Source of the DNA: Batillaria attramentaria
Taxonomy: Eukaryota > Mollusca > Gastropoda > Batillariidae
Direction of reading: 5' to 3'
NCBI GenBank assembly: GCA_018292915.2
Contig: JACVVK020000293.1
Span: 475,001-539,000, forward strand
DNA: 64,000 nt
Shown: positions 24,497-36,200 of the stretch, piece after piece
Numbering within the stretch: the first letter of the stretch is position 1
How the letters are laid out: each line of letters begins with the position of its first letter
The notes under the pieces: model-generated
Databases searched by the model: none
Told to the model about the DNA's origin: nothing
The model's input: the letters and a program-made list of their open reading frames with translations, nothing else
Program-made: the position numbers and the translations under genes

Positions 24497-25050
24497 ACAT
24501 TTGCTTGAGAACTTGACTGAATGATGTTGCTCACATCTTTCACTCCAGGTATGTGTATGCTGAGTTTTATATAGGCAGTGATAGACTAGTTGTATTTGAA
24601 GATTTCAGTAATACCTGTGATAGTCTGTTTTTCCTTCTATGTATGTAGTTCCTTCTTCTGTCTATCTTTCTAAGCACTGAGCCCTGTGATAGTGGTTATA
24701 ATGTTTTCAGTCACATAGGTCAGCGGGTTCTATGTTTAGTCTGGAATTAGGGTTGTGCTCTCTCTCTCTCTGTCTCTCTCTTTTCTTCTTCTTCTTCAGC
24801 TGCTCGTCTTCTCAAGTCGGTTCCTGTATATACACTTGTGAATATCATGTATAGTCTTTATGTAAATACGTTGTGAGCACCTGCACTTATTGCAGCTGTC
24901 ATTTGTGAGTATAGCAGTTGGCTAAACTGTTACGTGTAGTATGAAGACATTTGCTTGAGAACTTGACTGAATGATGTTGCTCACATCTTTCACTCCAGTC
25001 TGTTCACTTCAGGAATAAAGAGCTGCTGTATTATACACTTCAACCTGGTG
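24497..25050 (+). mobile_element. candidate LTR-like repeat region
   Basis: An exact 52-bp sequence (starting ACATTTGCTTGAGAACTTGA) occurs at 24497-24548 and 24947-24998, 450 bp apart in the same orientation. After the second copy comes AGGAATAAAGAGCTGC and then a GT-rich stretch, as in an LTR polyadenylation region. A tandem or incomplete solo LTR is possible; no primer site or coding region was recognised. Confidence 0.4.
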
Positions 25051-25131
25051 TTGCCTGGTGATCATTCCCCTCACCCGAGGTCATACGAACCCTGCGTACA
25101 TCACGCAACCCCCCCAACAACTTTACACGTG

Positions 25132-25162
<31 letters not shown>

Positions 25163-25731
25163 TGTGGTGTGTGTGTGGTGTGGTGTGTGTGTGTGTGTGT
25201 GTGTGTGTGAGCGAGAGAGGGAGAGAGAGAGAGAGAGAGAGGTTTTGTCAAATCAAAATACCACTGCCTTTTTATGTTCTGTTTTAACACTTAGTCACTG
25301 TGATGATGCTGTCTAACGTCACCGAAAGCACCTGCTTCTACCATCCAAACAATGCACGCTTTCACTTTCAATAAGGCTGACGCCCGACACCCGACTCGGC
25401 TTTTCGCCAAAAAAAGTTTCACTGAGTTTTCCTTTCCTATCTTTCATATTTACTGGTAGATAAGACTACCAAACGGAACACAATGCAGTGACTATATCAG
25501 ACTAAGTTAGATAAGTTAGTCATCGACTGATCCCAACGTTGCCCGAGTTTGCCGGTTTCCAGACCGGCTTGTGAAAATGCTATCAAAGTCTCTGACGGAC
25601 GAAGAGAGAGACTGAAATCCATGTTCCGTTGTGATGAAAAAAAAATCAGTGAATGAAATCAGTCAAAAAGACCGCAGAAGAAACATACATATGAATATAC
25701 ATCCAAATGAGAAGACAGAATTTTTACAGAC

Positions 25732-25890
25732 CTGTGTGAAGTGAACTGAAACCAGGCGCACGCTGCCGTTTTGTCTGTGACGCCCTGTTGATGATCATGT
25801 GCTCTGAGTAGAGTCATGTGACTATCATGTGACCAGTTCGTTGCCCCTTCTCCGCCACAAAACTGCGTCACTTTGGTTAACGGATCTGTC
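25732..25890 (-). other. possible 5' non-coding exon of the carboxypeptidase gene
   Basis: The CPVL start exon has an acceptor at 23773 (CTTGCAG), so an upstream non-coding exon is expected. On the minus strand a candidate ends TTCACACAG before GTCTGTAAAA at 25732. The upstream limit is unknown. It contains a small upstream frame that ends soon after the splice. Weak evidence. Confidence 0.3.
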
Positions 25891-26414
25891 ACAATGTTTT
25901 GGGGTGTTCAAAAGCGAGGGGCTTTAGATCAGAACCGTAGTCTAGCGTCAGACTATTCCGATCTCATGTTCGAAGATGTGCCCTGCTTCCGGTACTGTCT
26001 ACCCCCTCTGAACCCCCTCTGATCATTCACTTCTGCTCTCTGCAAACAGAACTTCACCAGCAGCCACCATCTCACCCTCCATTCCCTGCCATACCCTCCT
26101 CATCCTTCCCCTCCATCCCCCCCCTCCCCTTTCACCCCCCCCCTCCCCGTCCAGCCACCCATCCCCACCACTGTAGCCACCCCTAATTGAATTCCTGTAT
26201 TAAAAAAGTGAGAACACAGAAAAATAGAGCTGTTGTTTACATTTACAGTTTTGTCCCAAATGTGTTTTTGCTCTCCGCACCCGGCAGTTGTTGCTTTCGT
26301 ACAGAGACATAAATCGATGTACAGTATGTCACTGTTTAGTCTTACATGTATCTTAATATCAATATCTGAATCAGGAGTGTTATGCACAACCGCAAGAGTA
26401 AACAAGATATGCAT

Positions 26415-26480
<66 letters not shown>
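26415..26480. repeat. (GT)n microsatellite
   Basis: About 33 GT units, directly visible, in the spacer between CPVL and PIP4K2. Confidence 0.97.
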
Positions 26481-26630
26481 CCTTTTGTTGTTGTCACCGT
26501 TCAGTTTCCTCAAATCATTATACCATTGTATATGCACTATGCGACTGAGTTAACAAAGTTTCATTCGTATTTTTTTCTGCTTTATATTGATTGATACTTA
26601 ATAGAGGATTTTCTTTTTGTCCTCCTTTTA

Positions 26631-26724
26631 CAGGCGCGTAGGAAGATCCTGAGAGGAAGGGGGGCCCACTAAGTCGGGTGAGCCATACGGCCGGGGTGAA
26701 GAAGGGTGGTGGTGGGCGGGGGAG

Positions 26725-26799
<75 letters not shown>

Positions 26800-26970
26800 G
26801 ACTGCCAAGGATTGTGTCCTGCGGGGACAGCAGAGCAGGGGGGCCCCACCACTGGTGGGCCCCCTCTCCTCTTATCAAAAGCAAGGGGGGCCCAAAGATA
26901 TTCGGGCCCCCCTTCCAAAAATCGAACGGGGGCCTGGGCCCCCAGGGCCCCCGTGGTTCCTACGCCCCTG
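26631..26970. mobile_element. 340-bp MITE with CAGGSGCGTAGGAA ends
   Basis: The left end CAGGCGCGTAGGAA matches the reversed right end CAGGGGCGTAGGAA at 13 of 14 bases. TTTTA lies outside both ends (26626-26630, 26971-26975). The interior is very G/C-rich with nested palindromes such as GGGGGGCCCAAAG...CGGGCCCCCC. It carries its own (GT)n tract at 26728-26799. hAT-like by its ends. Confidence 0.8.
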
Positions 26971-27299
26971 TTTTACACAACACACCTTTTCATTTCCTGT
27001 TATGCTGATATGGCAATAGTTCTCTCTTTTTGCCCGCTCTCTCTCTCTCTCTCTCTCTCTCGTTGACACGGTCCCTTCCTTATGGGATGGACATGACATT
27101 GTCAGAGAATGATACGGGCACATGTACTCCGAAGTAACCACTAATGATGAATTAATGAAACGTGACTAGACCTGTTACCAGCAAGCATAATACTACTTTC
27201 TATGATTCCAAGGATATTGAAATGTTTGGCTGGTTAAACCCACCTACTGAAAAGATAATGGACTGGCTTCATAGGAGCATGCATAATTCACTCGTTTGA

Positions 27300-27543
27300 G
27301 CAGACGATGTATCGGGTGGGCGGGGCAACGGTGTGTCACGAGTTTTCTCCCCTTAGTTCAAGGATGCTGGGAAATTTGTGTACTCGCCATCTTGCCTCGG
27401 GTTCGGGGCAAGCGAAGCATTGACGGCGTAACGATGCAGACGCTAGACGGTTGTCAGATCCATTACTTGTGAAACAAAAGATATAGAACGCAACTCGCCC
27501 TATCTTCTCCTTCTGTCCGGCTTTGTGCAATAATCCTGCCAAC
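27300..27543 (+). promoter_or_regulatory. likely PIP4K2 promoter and 5' UTR
   Basis: A short GC-rich, CpG-containing stretch (GTGGGCGGGGCAACGG at about 27316-27331) directly before the kinase start codon, within AT-rich surroundings. No TATA box at a convincing place. The putative first exon of CPVL is about 1.4 kb away on the opposite strand, so a shared upstream region is possible but not shown. Confidence 0.35.
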
Positions 27544-30038
27544 ATGTCTGGGAGTGCAGCGAAACGAAAGCAGCTCAAACTAAAAGCTGTAGCGCCCAAA
27601 CAGAAGCTCTTCCGTGCTAACGAACCATTGTTGAGTGTTTTCATGTGGGGCATAAACCACACGGTGAGTATTGTTCGTTTATACCACCTGTCGTCTGAAC
27701 GGTAATTTGGCAACTCTTATTTTGCTGTTATCAGTAATTGTCTGTCGTATTTTATCATCACCAGTGAAATTGAGTTACATGTACTCACATTTGTATGGAC
27801 AAGTCTTTTGCTTCTTCATAGTCTGGAATCCAAAAAACAAATCAAGGAAATAAACAATGCCCAACTGGGATATGCTGGGGAAAAAATCATAGGCGATCGT
27901 CGCAGCAGAAAATCAAATAATGTCTAAATAGTGATCAAGAGGTGAAATTTGCATTTTAAATCTTCAGTTGTACATTTTCAACTTTCACTATGAAATAGTA
28001 GATTGAGCCACACAGTGGCAAAGCCAGCAGGAGTGAAACATTTTTTTTTTCAGGTCTGCAATGAGTGTTGTTTATAGTTTTATGTTCATGTTGTCAGCCA
28101 AGGGAAGTGTAGCGATTGTGGTGAAACTTTTGCGTGAGTTGCCAGGATTTCTTATGCCAGGAACTGGGAGATGATTTGCACCAGGATGAAATAATACAAA
28201 CCAGAATGTTTGAGAATGAAACCATTCTTTAGGCTGCATCTTTGAGTTACCATAGCTTAAAAAATATTGAAATTATCGTCCGCTGCCATACTGCATGTGA
28301 ACTGTGGACAAGGGTACCATTTGGTGGCTTTGAAAATGGTGCATCGAAGTTGCTTTTTCATAGAATATAGGATGTGTGAGTATGTTTGTGTGCTACAAAT
28401 TACTTATTGTGTCTGGTGAGATTGAGAGTAAGCTCAGGCCAATGAGTATCCTCATTAAGGATAATGGTACACTGTGCACAACCATAGAGTGAACAGGAAG
28501 ATTTCAATTAGTCCCAGTTATTCATTTTTATAGCCACAGTTTTAATGACTTACCTGATTGTGTCAGCACAGGGAAAACGTGCGTGAAAACTGATAGAAGT
28601 GCTCACACAGATTTATTCCAACACTGACAGTACTTAAAAGTTGACACTAGCAGTGAAGACAGTCTAAGGTTTCCTGTGATTTTTGTGTGTGCTTGTTGGA
28701 ACTGGCAGAAGTAAATCTGATTTCCAGTAGCCACTGTCACGCAGCAGCTGATAAATAACTATATAAGATAAAAAAATTGGACATGGGAACAGGTACTGTC
28801 GCGAGAGGCACCATTTCTTAGATGGTGGTGTTAGGTGCCTTTGAGTGGAATCAGCTTAAGCAAACAGCTTGCAGTCAGAGAAAGAAGCCAGTGACAGCAC
28901 CAAGTGTAAATAATTTGGCACTTGGAAGTGCCTTGGCACATAGTGCATAAACACAAGTTTAAAATGGTATGCTCTGTGGTTGTTATGCTAATCTTTCATA
29001 TGACACCCAGATTTCTGATTTGGCACTTGAGCAGTTTTATAACCAAGTGGCTCACAAAGACATGAGATTGAGGGCCTGTCTTGAAAGCAGTTGTTACGTG
29101 TGGAGATATGTTGAAAAGCCGTTTAATCGTAAAAAAATGAAGAAACAAAACAGAACATGTTTTCACATTCCAAAGTACCGTAGTGGGCATGGTAAGTTGT
29201 GAAAGTGAATGGGGGGGGGATCACCAAGCCAACAAAAAAATGTGACGCACCGAACGATCATGAACAGTTCATATCATTTCCAGGTATTATCTTTACTTGT
29301 GTGTGACTGTCACACATGTGTCATTCACTGTGCACAATTTTATAATTTTTTTTTTCTCCTTCTTGTAATTGAGAATGTATTGCTTTATAAGCTAAAGTAT
29401 GTAACCCCCCCCCCCACACACACACACACACACACACACTCTCGCTATTTCATATTTTGAGGATGTAAAATTATTTATTAAAAGTATTTAAGTAATGCTT
29501 TGTACAATGTAGCAGGCCTGTGTGCTTAGAAGCATAGCCCACTGTGTGTAAGATAGTCATTGTCTTTCTCTCTCTCTCTCTGTACCTGTGACTGGGGAGT
29601 GATAGCGAGGGGGTCAGCTGCTTCAATTCTGTGAAGCAAGTTTAGGATCAGCTTGAAGACACCATGTCTAATAACCATCATTCTCCTCTTTCTCCCTAAT
29701 GGTTTTCCTGCATGCTACTTCTCTTGGAACTTCCTTGGCTTCAATACTGATGGCTTTGGCCTTTACCTAGGAGTAAGCAGTGATGAAGTGCTCGCTTCCG
29801 AGAGGCAGTAAATATTGAGATTTCGTGATCACCGGCTCTCAGATGTGACCAGCTTGCACCGGATAATGGCCTCATTATAATCGCGATAACGTTGTCTTTG
29901 TCAATGGCGCCAGGCGGAAAGAGGTGTATTCGCCCTAGGATTAGGGTTGTTCAAGGGGGAAACCGGTATTAGTCATAAACACAGGATTGGTTACTGTTAA
30001 AATTTGTTGATTGATTGGGCGAGCGTATGGGCTTGTGG

Positions 30039-30117
<79 letters not shown>

Positions 30118-32118
30118 GAATGTGTATCTTTTGCAAGTTTAAATTTGCTGTCTTTCAAGGAGACCCCTGGCTTACAGTGATGCACCAGTATGTTTTACTT
30201 CTAGACAAGTCTGTGTTCTGGTTCAGACTGGTAGAGTTAAGTTGTGTCCTATGTATACATATGTATATTTTTAGTCCAGTACTCAGTGTATGCTTGAAAG
30301 CTTCCTGAGGCAGGAACTTTCTCCTTCATTAAGATAGACGATTGTAAAATAGTTCCTGTACACATGTGTGTCATAATAGACTGTATACAAACATGGTTTA
30401 AGATTTGTCCATATATATATATATATGCAGCATGGGCAAAGTCTAATATTAGTAATAGTTCCTTGACTTTTAGACAATTGCTTGCTGGTGGCTTTTCCTA
30501 TGGTGTCACCTGTGTTTTCCATAACATTTATCGCTAACAGTGACTGTCGCATTTAGACGGATCAGTCTGGATGATGTAATGGTAATTGTGCTGCATTTTG
30601 GCCATTTTTACTTCCTCAGTCCCATTTCAAGTAGTTTGATTTATGGATGTGGCATATATATATAGTTGATTATGAAAACCAACAGGTGTGACACATGAAA
30701 CGACTATCAGTAGTATCAAGCATGAGGCATGCATTTGTTACTGTCTCAAGTCATGTAGACAGCCTGTCAAGGCCATTGCATCAGAAGTAATAAAAAAAAT
30801 AATAATAGCAAGGTACACATCCCACACATTATTCCATGTCTGATGTGAAAAACAGTGTCTCCTGTCGTGCCTGGAGTAATAAACATTTAAAGTAGTAAAC
30901 TGTGTCACAGCAATGTACGCGTCATTCCCCTTACTCCATGTTTCATGTGACAAGCAATGTCTCCAGTCTCGAGTGATAAAAATTAAAGGCCCTATATTCG
31001 TAACGGGCGCTCAGGGGAAAACTGCCGCTTACGAAGGTTTCAGGCTATTTGCCAAGTAGAAGGAGGTTTCATTTGACCATCGCGACCGTTTCTGTGACTT
31101 TGCGGCTTTTAATATTTGAGAAATACGACTTTCTTCGAGCCTACCCTCCTTTTCTTATCGGCTGGCCGGCAACACGAGTCTAAAAATAGCCACCAACCAG
31201 CGCCTCAAGCTGCTGGCCGAGACTGCAAGCTATGACGTCACAGTCAGTGCAATTGTAAACATATTGCTCCCGAAAAAGTGAAAGCGAAAATACGAGGTGT
31301 GATTCCTAAGACAACCCGACAACCCACTCCCGTAAAAACAAATTCACGAGTTCATCGAAGAAGCGGCGCCGATATACGCAAGAGCGCGAGTATGCAGTCC
31401 CGAGGAATAGAAACTGCCGCGCTGGCAGACTGAAGCTGAGGGACTGATTGATACGCGCTTGGCCTCTCACGTCGGGACCAAAGGCTCACGGACGTTTGGT
31501 ATTCACTCCATGCTGATGAATACGTAAGTAATCACTGTAGTATACCTGTTAGTGTGACTAGATAACCTGACTTTTGTGTCTGAAGAAACAGTTTCGTGCC
31601 GACTAAGTATCCGAAACAGCAGTGTGTTATGGCGGACAGTGGTTTCGCACCGAGTCACCCCGGCCATACAGTGGTTTGTGTGGCAAGACAAGAATAAGTG
31701 TACTGGCAGAAACAGTGCAACTTGATATGAAACAGAAGCAAGTGTGTAACACCGAGTAATACTGTTCCAATGGTTTTCTCATTTAGGGAGAATGAAAAGG
31801 GAACATAATTATGAGATAAGAAGTACATGTATTTTTCACACAGTGTGTTACTGATAATTGAACCACTGAGTCACTAGTGACTGGCCTTAGCCAGTGGCAT
31901 CTGCTTTTTTTAATCTGGTAATGTCATGCCCATCATTTTAAAAATTATTTTTCTTTATTTTGTGTGTGTGTGTGTGTGTGGGTGTGTGTGTGTGTGTGTG
32001 TGCAGGTACTTTTCGTCAAGATCTCCACAGCGCCACCCATGCAGGTTAGCACACTTTTTGTTTCAGTAGTTTGTCGTTGAATTGCACAGGTCAAATTGCA
32101 AAAAATTATATACATATA

Positions 32119-32162
<44 letters not shown>

Positions 32163-33232
32163 ACACGTGCGTGCGTGTGCTTTTAATTCCACCAAGCTTG
32201 TATACCAATTAATGTACAGATGGAAATTAAATGTCATAGTATAAATTGGCTGTTTTATAATTGCTTTTCATGTTTTCTGGGTGTTTTTTTTTTTTTTTTT
32301 TTGTAAATGATGATTTATTCAGTATTGATAGGTGGGGGGATGTTTATAGTTCCAGTTTGGACGGATCCACCTGAAGTGGCAGGATCTTCTGGTTCCACAG
32401 CTAGACGCAGCACATCAATCATAGCTGCAGCTGGAAGCATCTTTGCAAGGGTAGGTGTTTACTCCTGCAATTTCAGAAATCTCAGCAAATTCTGACAGGT
32501 ACATGTACTTCATCAGATACTGTGAAGTTGTATTTATCATGACGTACTATAATAGTGACACTGGTAGTGGTGACTACTTGCGTGCTGCAGTATGCTTTTA
32601 TACTGTTTTTTATTGTTGTTTTTTATTGTAATGTAGAGTTATGCATGCTTATGCTTTGTAACCACATGTATTATTCCAAGAAATCCTCTCAGACAACAGT
32701 GAACACATGTATGATAATGTTTGTTGCAATAAGTTGTCTCTTTCCCTTTTGACAGTGCCACTGCCAGTGGTGGTAGTCAGATGTCTGGCATGGAACCAAC
32801 AGAGTGAGGAAGAAATGCCAGTGGCATCAATGTAAGTGAAGGGCTGTGTTCTGAATTTCTTGTCTAATCTTACTGTACATGTTAGTTTTATGAGGTTGGT
32901 TTACTTTGGTTGGGAACTAGTGCAGGTTTTGAGCCACTGTCAATTGCTGGCAGAACTCTCTCAGCTGTGATAAGCTCAGTCAGGCAAGGTGTGCTTGTGT
33001 TAGTGCACTGTAGTGTACCAAGTCTCTTAGTTGCCTGATGATAATCACCTTTGTGCTTGCAGTCACACTCACAAGCAGATAGCAAGAAATCAGCCAACTT
33101 TGGGTAAAAAAGAGGGCAAGTCAACATGTCACAAGTAAGTGATATCTTCTATGGTGTTTCTTTGGATTAGGGTATCTAAGGTTTTCAGTGTTACTACATG
33201 TAATTGTATTCTCATCACGTCACATAATCATA

Positions 33233-33268
<36 letters not shown>

Positions 33269-36200
33269 TTTTTAAATTTCATTCAAGTGTGTGTTTGTGG
33301 GAGGTTGGCCTCACCACCACAACAGTGACACAAACATTTAGTGATTTACAGAAAAAACAAAAACAACAGCCTCACCTACCCTACATTTTTGTTGTTGTTG
33401 TTTGTTTCATTTTACTTCAACTGATCATGTTTACTGTGAGATGTGTTCATGCAGTACACGTACACTGACATCTGTAAGTTGAAGCAATACATGTTTGTGT
33501 GTGGTTCTTTACAGAAGGTAGATACTGCCTCCAGAGCCTGTGACTACCAAGTCTGGGAGGACAGCAGGGAATCTTGAATCTCCTGTCAAGATTCATTCAT
33601 GGACCCATTTGAGTGAGCAAGATGCTGGTGCATATTTTGGTTTATATTAATAAGCAGGACCGAAGAAAGAGGTCTGTTAGAATGAAGTCATATATGTGAA
33701 TCATAACTGAAGGAGAGTTACGTTACTGTGTGTGTGCATTCTTGTACATGCATTTTCTACATAGACGAGGCATGTAATTTGTAAAGATTGTCAAAATATC
33801 ACTTTGGGGTTATCCCTTTTGTGGAACATTCAGATTTTCTTTCCAGGTGCACAAGTCGAAAAATGAAAAGAAAACAACAGCATACAGTAGTCATTGTGAT
33901 AGTTGACTGAGGGGGGGGGGGGGGGGGGGGGGGTCAGTTTGTGTACCCAGTGACCTTGTTGCTGGTCTAGCTCAGAACAGTTACGAGCGACTTAGCCCAA
34001 GTTTCACTAACTAAGAGATCATTGTGTTTTTTTTCACTCACTATGCCCAGTGTGTGTAGGTTCTTTACTTGGCAGTTTTTTCAGTTTCGGTTGATGAATG
34101 CCTTCTTTTATCATAGGCATTCCACTTAGGTGACAGGAGAAGAAAGGAGGAGGAAGAAGATCCATGTGATGTTGATGATCCTGACTATGAGCCTTACTTC
34201 CACTTGACAGCTATACTGTAAGTTGTTATTCAGTTCTTGAATCATTATAATGAATGATAAAGCAAATAATGAACTTATGAAGTAATGAGTTTGTTTATTA
34301 TGAAATACAACCATACCATCCCCTGTCACCAACAACTTGCATTAAATTTTTAATAACTAATAACTTGCACAAAACCTTTTCTTTCTACTGTAAATGGTAA
34401 ATTGGTGTTTTGTCATCAAGTTATATGAAAAATGCACTTGAAAAGTGTTGAGGAGGAAGATGAATTACCCTTGTTCACGTGTGCTCTCAGTTGCATGTAG
34501 GCTACTCGACACCATTTAATTCTGGGAACTAGCTTGTTGATTTTTTAGATGGAGCTCCCTCGCCTTTTAGTTTTACTTCATGTGCTACATGTACTAACCT
34601 GTCTTCAGATGACTTTTTTTTAATCATTGTTACTAGTATTATTTTTAGTTTATAGCACTGTGGATATTCAGTAGATGAGAGTCTTGCTTGAATGATTTTA
34701 TTTACTGTCAGGAAATGACTACTGTATGCTGGGGCTGTGGGTACGGACGCTAAGTCTAAAGTTCCCTGGACTCTGTGTTTTCCATGGGATCCAGCGCACC
34801 TATCTGGAATCTACCATAGCTGGCTACTGGGCTGACCACCAGCATAGTGTACTGAACTCTTTCCTGGGACAATCACCTATCATTCTAGGTAAAGGCTTCA
34901 GCGTGTGTGTGTGTGTGTGTGTGTGATTTCATCAATGCTCACTATAAGAGTAAATATTGGCATCAGACATTTTCATCTGGTTTTGTTTTTAATTTCTGGA
35001 ATGTGCATTTTCATCCACCTTCTTGTGTGAGACAGTACTGGAACAGTACGCTGGACTGTGCTTAATTTTATGAAAATCATAGGCATGTGTTTGAGTGGGT
35101 ATCACCTGTTTTCTCTTTGCTGCAAGTCACAAGAGAAGAAAGGGGGTGGATTCAGGGATGGGGGTGGTGGTAGGGGATAGAAAATAGCCTACTATGTACA
35201 AAAGCCAGTGCATTATCCATTCATTTTTGGACAGGCGCACGGCTGCACTGGAGGTGTTTCATCAGCACACACTGATGTATTGTGCAAATGGGTGTATCGT
35301 GTGCGAAACCTGCTAACTGCTCTGGACCACAACATCCACAGTGACAGGGGCATATGGACCAACAGGAAAGGGGAGCCAGTGTAAGTAGCGTTGCATGATT
35401 CAGTTGTCTGCACATAGACATGGATGGCACTCTTCCACCTCAGGGCAGATTTCTGCCCAATAATTTTGGGGAAATCAACCCCCCCCCCCCCCCCCAAAAA
35501 AAAAAAAAAAAAAAAAAACAATTTGGGCAGTTGTGTGCTTAGGTTATTGACATGTGAGGTGAGGTTGGATGATATTGACAGTTCAGGACCCTCCCCCATA
35601 TTTCTGGAGCATGTTAACATGTCGTCGTCCCCCCCCCCCTTTTTTTTTTTTTTTTACATTTTCATCAGTTTCACCCCAGCAATGATGTATATGTGTGTCC
35701 ATTGAAACTGGCATAGCTGTTGTTTTGTCACAAAGTTCACGTTTCAGTGACACTGATAGATATCGAGCTTTATATTAGCACATGTATACAGCTAGAGTAT
35801 CTAACTGAATTTCATCATGATAGCCCTAGCAGTTGACAAGAAATGATTCCTATGGTTTTTCAGATACCACAGATGCTTCAGCAAGAAGACAGGGAGATGG
35901 TCTTCCCAGAGAAGGAGAGGAAGACATACCCACACATTTGGGACCGTGAACTTTCAGCTGTGAAAATGAGGCTAGCCGACAGACAGGGCATGTGGCAAAG
36001 CCTCAGCAGACCTTTGGAGGATTTCAGCTACGCTGGCGCCTGTAGAATCCACCATCAAAACAACTTGTTCAGTCCGAAATATCACGCTTTGAGAAATGAA
36101 TTTGTGCATTCTGCTTTTGCTCATTTTCAAAGCCTTACAGTTGTGCATAGTTGTGCTGTACATCAGTACTGTCATCATACAGCTGTGCTACTTCCTAAAA

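Noticed and set aside
27336..27713. 125-codon minus-strand frame over the PIP4K2 first exon
   Set aside because: It is the antisense shadow of the promoter and exon 1.
28969..29202. 77-codon + frame in PIP4K2 intron 1
   Set aside because: No recognised motif, no clear splice borders, composition like random AT-rich DNA.
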